In this document: positions 61,003-64,000 of the stretch, piece by piece
Layout: the number at the start of each line of letters is the position of its first letter
How positions within the stretch are numbered: position 1 is the stretch's first letter
NCBI GenBank assembly: GCA_001949185.1
Contig: BDGG01000004.1
Span: forward strand, 2,794,912 to 2,858,911
Length of the DNA stretch: 64,000 nucleotides
DNA from: Ramazzottius varieornatus
Lineage: Eukaryota; Tardigrada; Eutardigrada; Parachela; Ramazzottiidae
Direction: 5' to 3'
Translations under genes and position numbers: made by a program
Notes under the pieces: model-generated
The model's input: the letters and a program-made list of their open reading frames with translations, nothing else
Database searches by the model: none
What the model was told of the DNA's origin: nothing

Positions 61003-63067
61003 CTATTGCTTCTTTGCTCGGCTCTTTCGAGGCACAGGAGACGGTTTTGCTACTGGAGATGCTGCTGCGGTTGTCCTCCAACGTGTTTGCCGACCGATAG
61101 GATTCGCAGCGGTGGAAGGAGAGACATCGGGCTGTTGGACGATTAACACCGCTGCTTGTTTTGCGTTTAATCTGGCTGCTGAATTTCCTTCTCTGGCCTT
61201 TCTTGCTGGTGCTGTGTTGTTTCCGAGATTATTGGACGATACTGCCGGGTCTACCACGGGAGCAGCTTGCGACTCTGACGGTTTTGCAGCGGCTTTTGCT
61301 CCAACGCTTCCTGTTTTGCGGATTACCTTAGGAATTGCTAGAGTTCTGTTCACGGCGGTATCGTTCTTTTCTTGGTCTTAGATTCTTTACTTGCGCGTAT
61401 CTTATCCGCTTTCAGGCTGATATATCCAGAATGGACCAAAGCCAGGCCGTGAGACGTGTCCATCCGCGAATCTTTCATCATTCGTTTCTTTTTGGGCGCT
61501 GCTTTGGGTAAATGTCCATGAAATTCCCTGGCTATGACGGACGCAGTAGGCTCTCCCAAGATAACCTGCTTGATCTGGAGGATGCAGGTATTCGTTTTGT
61601 CTTCGCTTATGCTCAACTTTTTCTGTAGGATGCGGCGGATCTCTTGGTACTGAGACTCAAGTTCTTCTGAGACTTCTTCCGGTCCCGATTCTAGATTAGA
61701 GTCGACTGTATCTCTCAGCAGCTCAGGACTGAACGGGTAGATTCCTGTCTTCCCAAATCCGTCTTTCAAGGGACCAGTAAAGTTAAACGAGTGAACAAAG
61801 AAATCGGGCTTCCAAAGCACGACGATATGAGAGGGAAAATTACGTTTTGTCACCTGGAAAGTGAAAAATAATGGCCAAAAGTACAACATTCTTACTACCA
61901 GAGCCTCGTAAATATCTGTATGTGCTTACATCCACGGATGTATCAAGCCTGGAGTCCTGAAGGTATTTCGTCCATTTTTGTTTTACCCCGCCGAACACTT
62001 TTCTGTCTAGCGGCTGAAGGAAAGCGGTCTGTCCCGATGGCAAACACATGGCTTCGATCTCCTTCTCGCTATTATTCATGCAAGCGGCCAGAAACTGTTA
62101 AGATGAGACGAATGTCCATCGAAGAAGAGAACGTTCTGCAACAAAGACGAACAAAACAAATTTTGTACTGGATATCCGCTCTGCCACAAAGACGCTAAGT
62201 TTCGCTGAGCTCACAGATTCACCTTGTGAGTCGTTATCGAGGTAGACCATTCTTTCACTAGATAATCATGCAGCACGAACTGATCCATGACTCCAGAGGA
62301 GTTCGTGCTCAGGAAACACTCATCGTTCGTATCAGCAAAATGTGATTCTACGTGCATTTTGCCCTTGTAAAGAATCAACGGCCGAAGCATCTTTCCGGCA
62401 GCATTTCCCAGCGCCAAAAGCGTCATGTTCTCTCTATTTCCGAGCCCTTCACATACGCCGGAACCTCCTGGGCGCCTTTCTGTGCGTAACCCTTGTCATA
62501 TATCTGAGCGAGTTGAAAACCTGATTCATCCAAATTCCAGATGGCGTTTGGATCATCCAGGAATCCCCGGTCGGCGAGACGCCAAAACTAGCTTACCTTT
62601 GGCTAGTCCTGTGACTCGCACAATTACAGTCAGCTTCCGATTGTTTAGTGGTGCTCCGACTTTCATACAGCTCAAGAGTATGTCACAGATCTCAAGCTCT
62701 TCCTCCTCCGTGAAACTCGTTGGTGCACCAATCTTTTTCGTATGACGACCATTCAATCGGTCTCTCAAAGTTAATGGTGCGATTTCGTAGCTTGCTCTCC
62801 GTTCATTTCTCTGTTTGCTACGGCGGCCAGTGCGGCTTCCATCTGCGGATAGCTCCTCGAATATCTTCGCTTCGGCTTTTCCATAATTGCTGCTCGGAAT
62901 ACCAGAAACAGAAACGAGATCAAAAAGACAATCCAAACTCGCACAGACAATGTCGCTGGAGGAAAACAGTGAAATTTCAGAATGCTCACGGGTGGGAAAT
63001 GACAGCATGTTATATGACATGACCTCCAGCTGTACTGAGATATTGGCTTGGTGCTTGTAGAAAGCAA
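61003..63067 (-). mobile_element. Decayed pogo/Tigger-type DNA transposon (frameshifted transposase)
   Basis: Minus-strand fragments of one transposase lie in order but in different frames. A psq-type helix-turn-helix (KPKRRYSRSYPQMEAALAAV, then IAPLTLRDRLNGRHTKKIG) covers about 63020-62740. DPNAIWNLDESGFQLAQIYD with the first catalytic Asp is near 62560-62450. LRPLILYKGKMHVESHFADT lies at 62430-62211. NVLFFDGHSSHLN, with the second Asp, comes after an intron-like gap near 62120-62160. LPSGQTAFLQPLDRKVFGGV and GKTGIYPFSPELL follow at about 62030-61700. A basic tail continues to 61003. At least three frame breaks (near 62800, 62430 and 62085) separate these parts. The last 120 residues are open in yet another frame. 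It is therefore a non-functional relic, unless some breaks are introns. Confidence 0.85.
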
Positions 63068-63712
63068 TGCGCTTGACGTTTAGGTGTTACGTGACAGAGC
63101 CTCGGTTTCAATCAAACTCGACCCAAGAAATGCTACGGGTAAAAACTTCGTGGAAATTTGACAGCTCACTGCGTTACACATCACGTAATTCATGCCGATC
63201 AGCTGACTTTTGAGCAGATGTGGTGTCGCCTGCAGGTTGCCTTTTCCCTAACATCAGAACGGCTTGTTTGACATGACATCGGGTCATCAAAATCTTCCAC
63301 CGATCTCTACTCTCAATCTCAGTTGTCTTCGGTTTAAACTGAAGACCAGTGTTGTGTCCAATTTTAGAAAAAGATCCTGATTTTTCTACCGCACTTGTAG
63401 TTTGTAATTCAGGAACAAACATAGACCACGAAGTTTGTTGCAGCAGCGAAGTTAGGCCTCGCACCTCGTACTGCAACTGCAACCGCCAATCAGATTCCGT
63501 GTTTTTCTTTGTTTCGGTTTTTCGCCGATTGAAAGCTCAAAATCGCAATATCCCGTGCGTTTCGTCCTAATCTTTGTGAGATAGATGCGTCCCCAGTCTT
63601 CCCGCTTCCGCCAACGACTTCGGCGGCTGCTCTTCCATCCCACACGAACTGAGACTTCGTAGTAAAAAAACAGGATCGCCTTCACAACGGAAGATACTCA
63701 AATTGTGCTAGG
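63068..63712. other. Region between transposon relic and the last gene
   Basis: No supported gene. The opposite-strand frames at 63174-63482 and 63349-63570 have no recognisable domain. It should contain the upstream region of the gene starting at 63713. Confidence 0.45.
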
Positions 63713-64000
63713 ATGGAGACGTTTTCTTTGAACGCAGATGGATTGCTCCGTCTCTCCCAGCTCCGGCGTCAGCAGACCAAAGATCCTGTTCCATCCAAAA
63801 CCGAGGTAAGGCTCATGAATCTCACCCATTGCCGTTATGGGGCGCAACTAACTACTTTCGTGCTGTACAGAACGATCTTGGGAGGCGCGCTGAGGCGATG
63901 GACATCGAGCAAAACCAGGTTGCAGAGCTTCGCCTATCCGCAAAGACTGTTGATGTCCCCGCTAACATTCCGAACGAGAAAGCCTCCCTTCAGGGTAGAT
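63713..64000 (+). CDS. 5' end of an unidentified gene, truncated by the window edge
   Basis: ATG 63713 opens METFSLNADGLLRLSQLRRQ and continues to a GTAAGG donor after 63805 (93 nt, 31 codons). The next exon starts at 63871 after TGCTGTACAG and reads NDLGRRAEAMDIEQNQVAEL with LRLSAKTVDVPANIPNEK, up to a possible donor at about 63994. Phase 0 joins the two exons cleanly. The product is hydrophilic and probably helical. The family is unknown; nothing further can be said from about 70 residues. Confidence 0.6.
   Translation, partial: METFSLNADGLLRLSQLRRQQTKDPVPSKTEVRLMNLTHCRYGAQLTTFVLYRTILGGALRRWTSSKTRLQSFAYPQRLLMSPLTFRTRKPPFRVD

Overview
This is animal nuclear DNA. Genes are split by many short GT-AG introns, mostly about 50-110 bp, and sit a few hundred bases apart on both strands. 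No operons, Shine-Dalgarno sites or CRISPR arrays are visible. The gene set is metazoan: a rhabdomeric opsin, a kinase-headed class III myosin, F-spondin and sperm-type Na+/H+ exchangers. The invertebrate-type opsin (retinal lysine followed by NPIVY and an HP-R-Y motif), the Kunitz-containing F-spondin and the compact architecture suggest a small-genome ecdysozoan. A tardigrade-like animal is my best guess, but that is inference and the species is not proven.

Layout. 1-4077 (-): myosin III, running off the left edge. 4078-7068: intergenic with at least two inverted-repeat elements and an acidic simple repeat. 7069-9326 (+): APC7. 10224-16162 and 16889-22387 (+): two tandem full-length SLC9C1-like voltage- and cyclic-nucleotide-gated Na+/H+ exchangers. 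22585-24674 (-): TMEM104-like transporter. 25222-27588 (+): CCZ1. 27862-28961 (-): DHDDS. 29464-30663 (+): unknown basic/acidic protein. 31451-32281 (+): NF-YB. 32697-34771 (-): opsin. 35824-40363 (-): exportin-4. 41181-42079 (-): CARHSP1-like cold-shock protein. 42855-45726 (+): ADCK1. 45913-47216 (+): unknown 298-residue protein. 47283-51652 (-): F-spondin. 51653-54750: gene-poor, with hairpin repeats. 55356-60277 (-): large unrecognised charged protein. 61003-63067 (-): decayed pogo/Tigger-type transposon. 63713 onward (+): start of an unidentified gene running off the right edge.

How the genes relate. Most are unlinked housekeeping genes. Two themes stand out. The opsin and the NINAC/MYO3-type myosin both belong to the rhabdomeric photoreceptor toolkit. 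The SLC9C1 pair is a duplicated sperm/ciliary ion-exchange gene; both copies are intact, but their voltage sensors and intron positions differ. Several neighbours are divergent with short shared upstream regions (TMEM104/CCZ1, DHDDS/unknown, CARHSP1/ADCK1) or convergent with very short gaps (66 bp between the stops at 47216 and 47283). For the SLC9C1 pair, APC7, TMEM104, CCZ1, DHDDS, NF-YB, opsin, CARHSP1 and the 298-residue gene I placed exons by hand, and the summed lengths keep one reading frame. For the other genes the outer limits are firmer than every internal junction.
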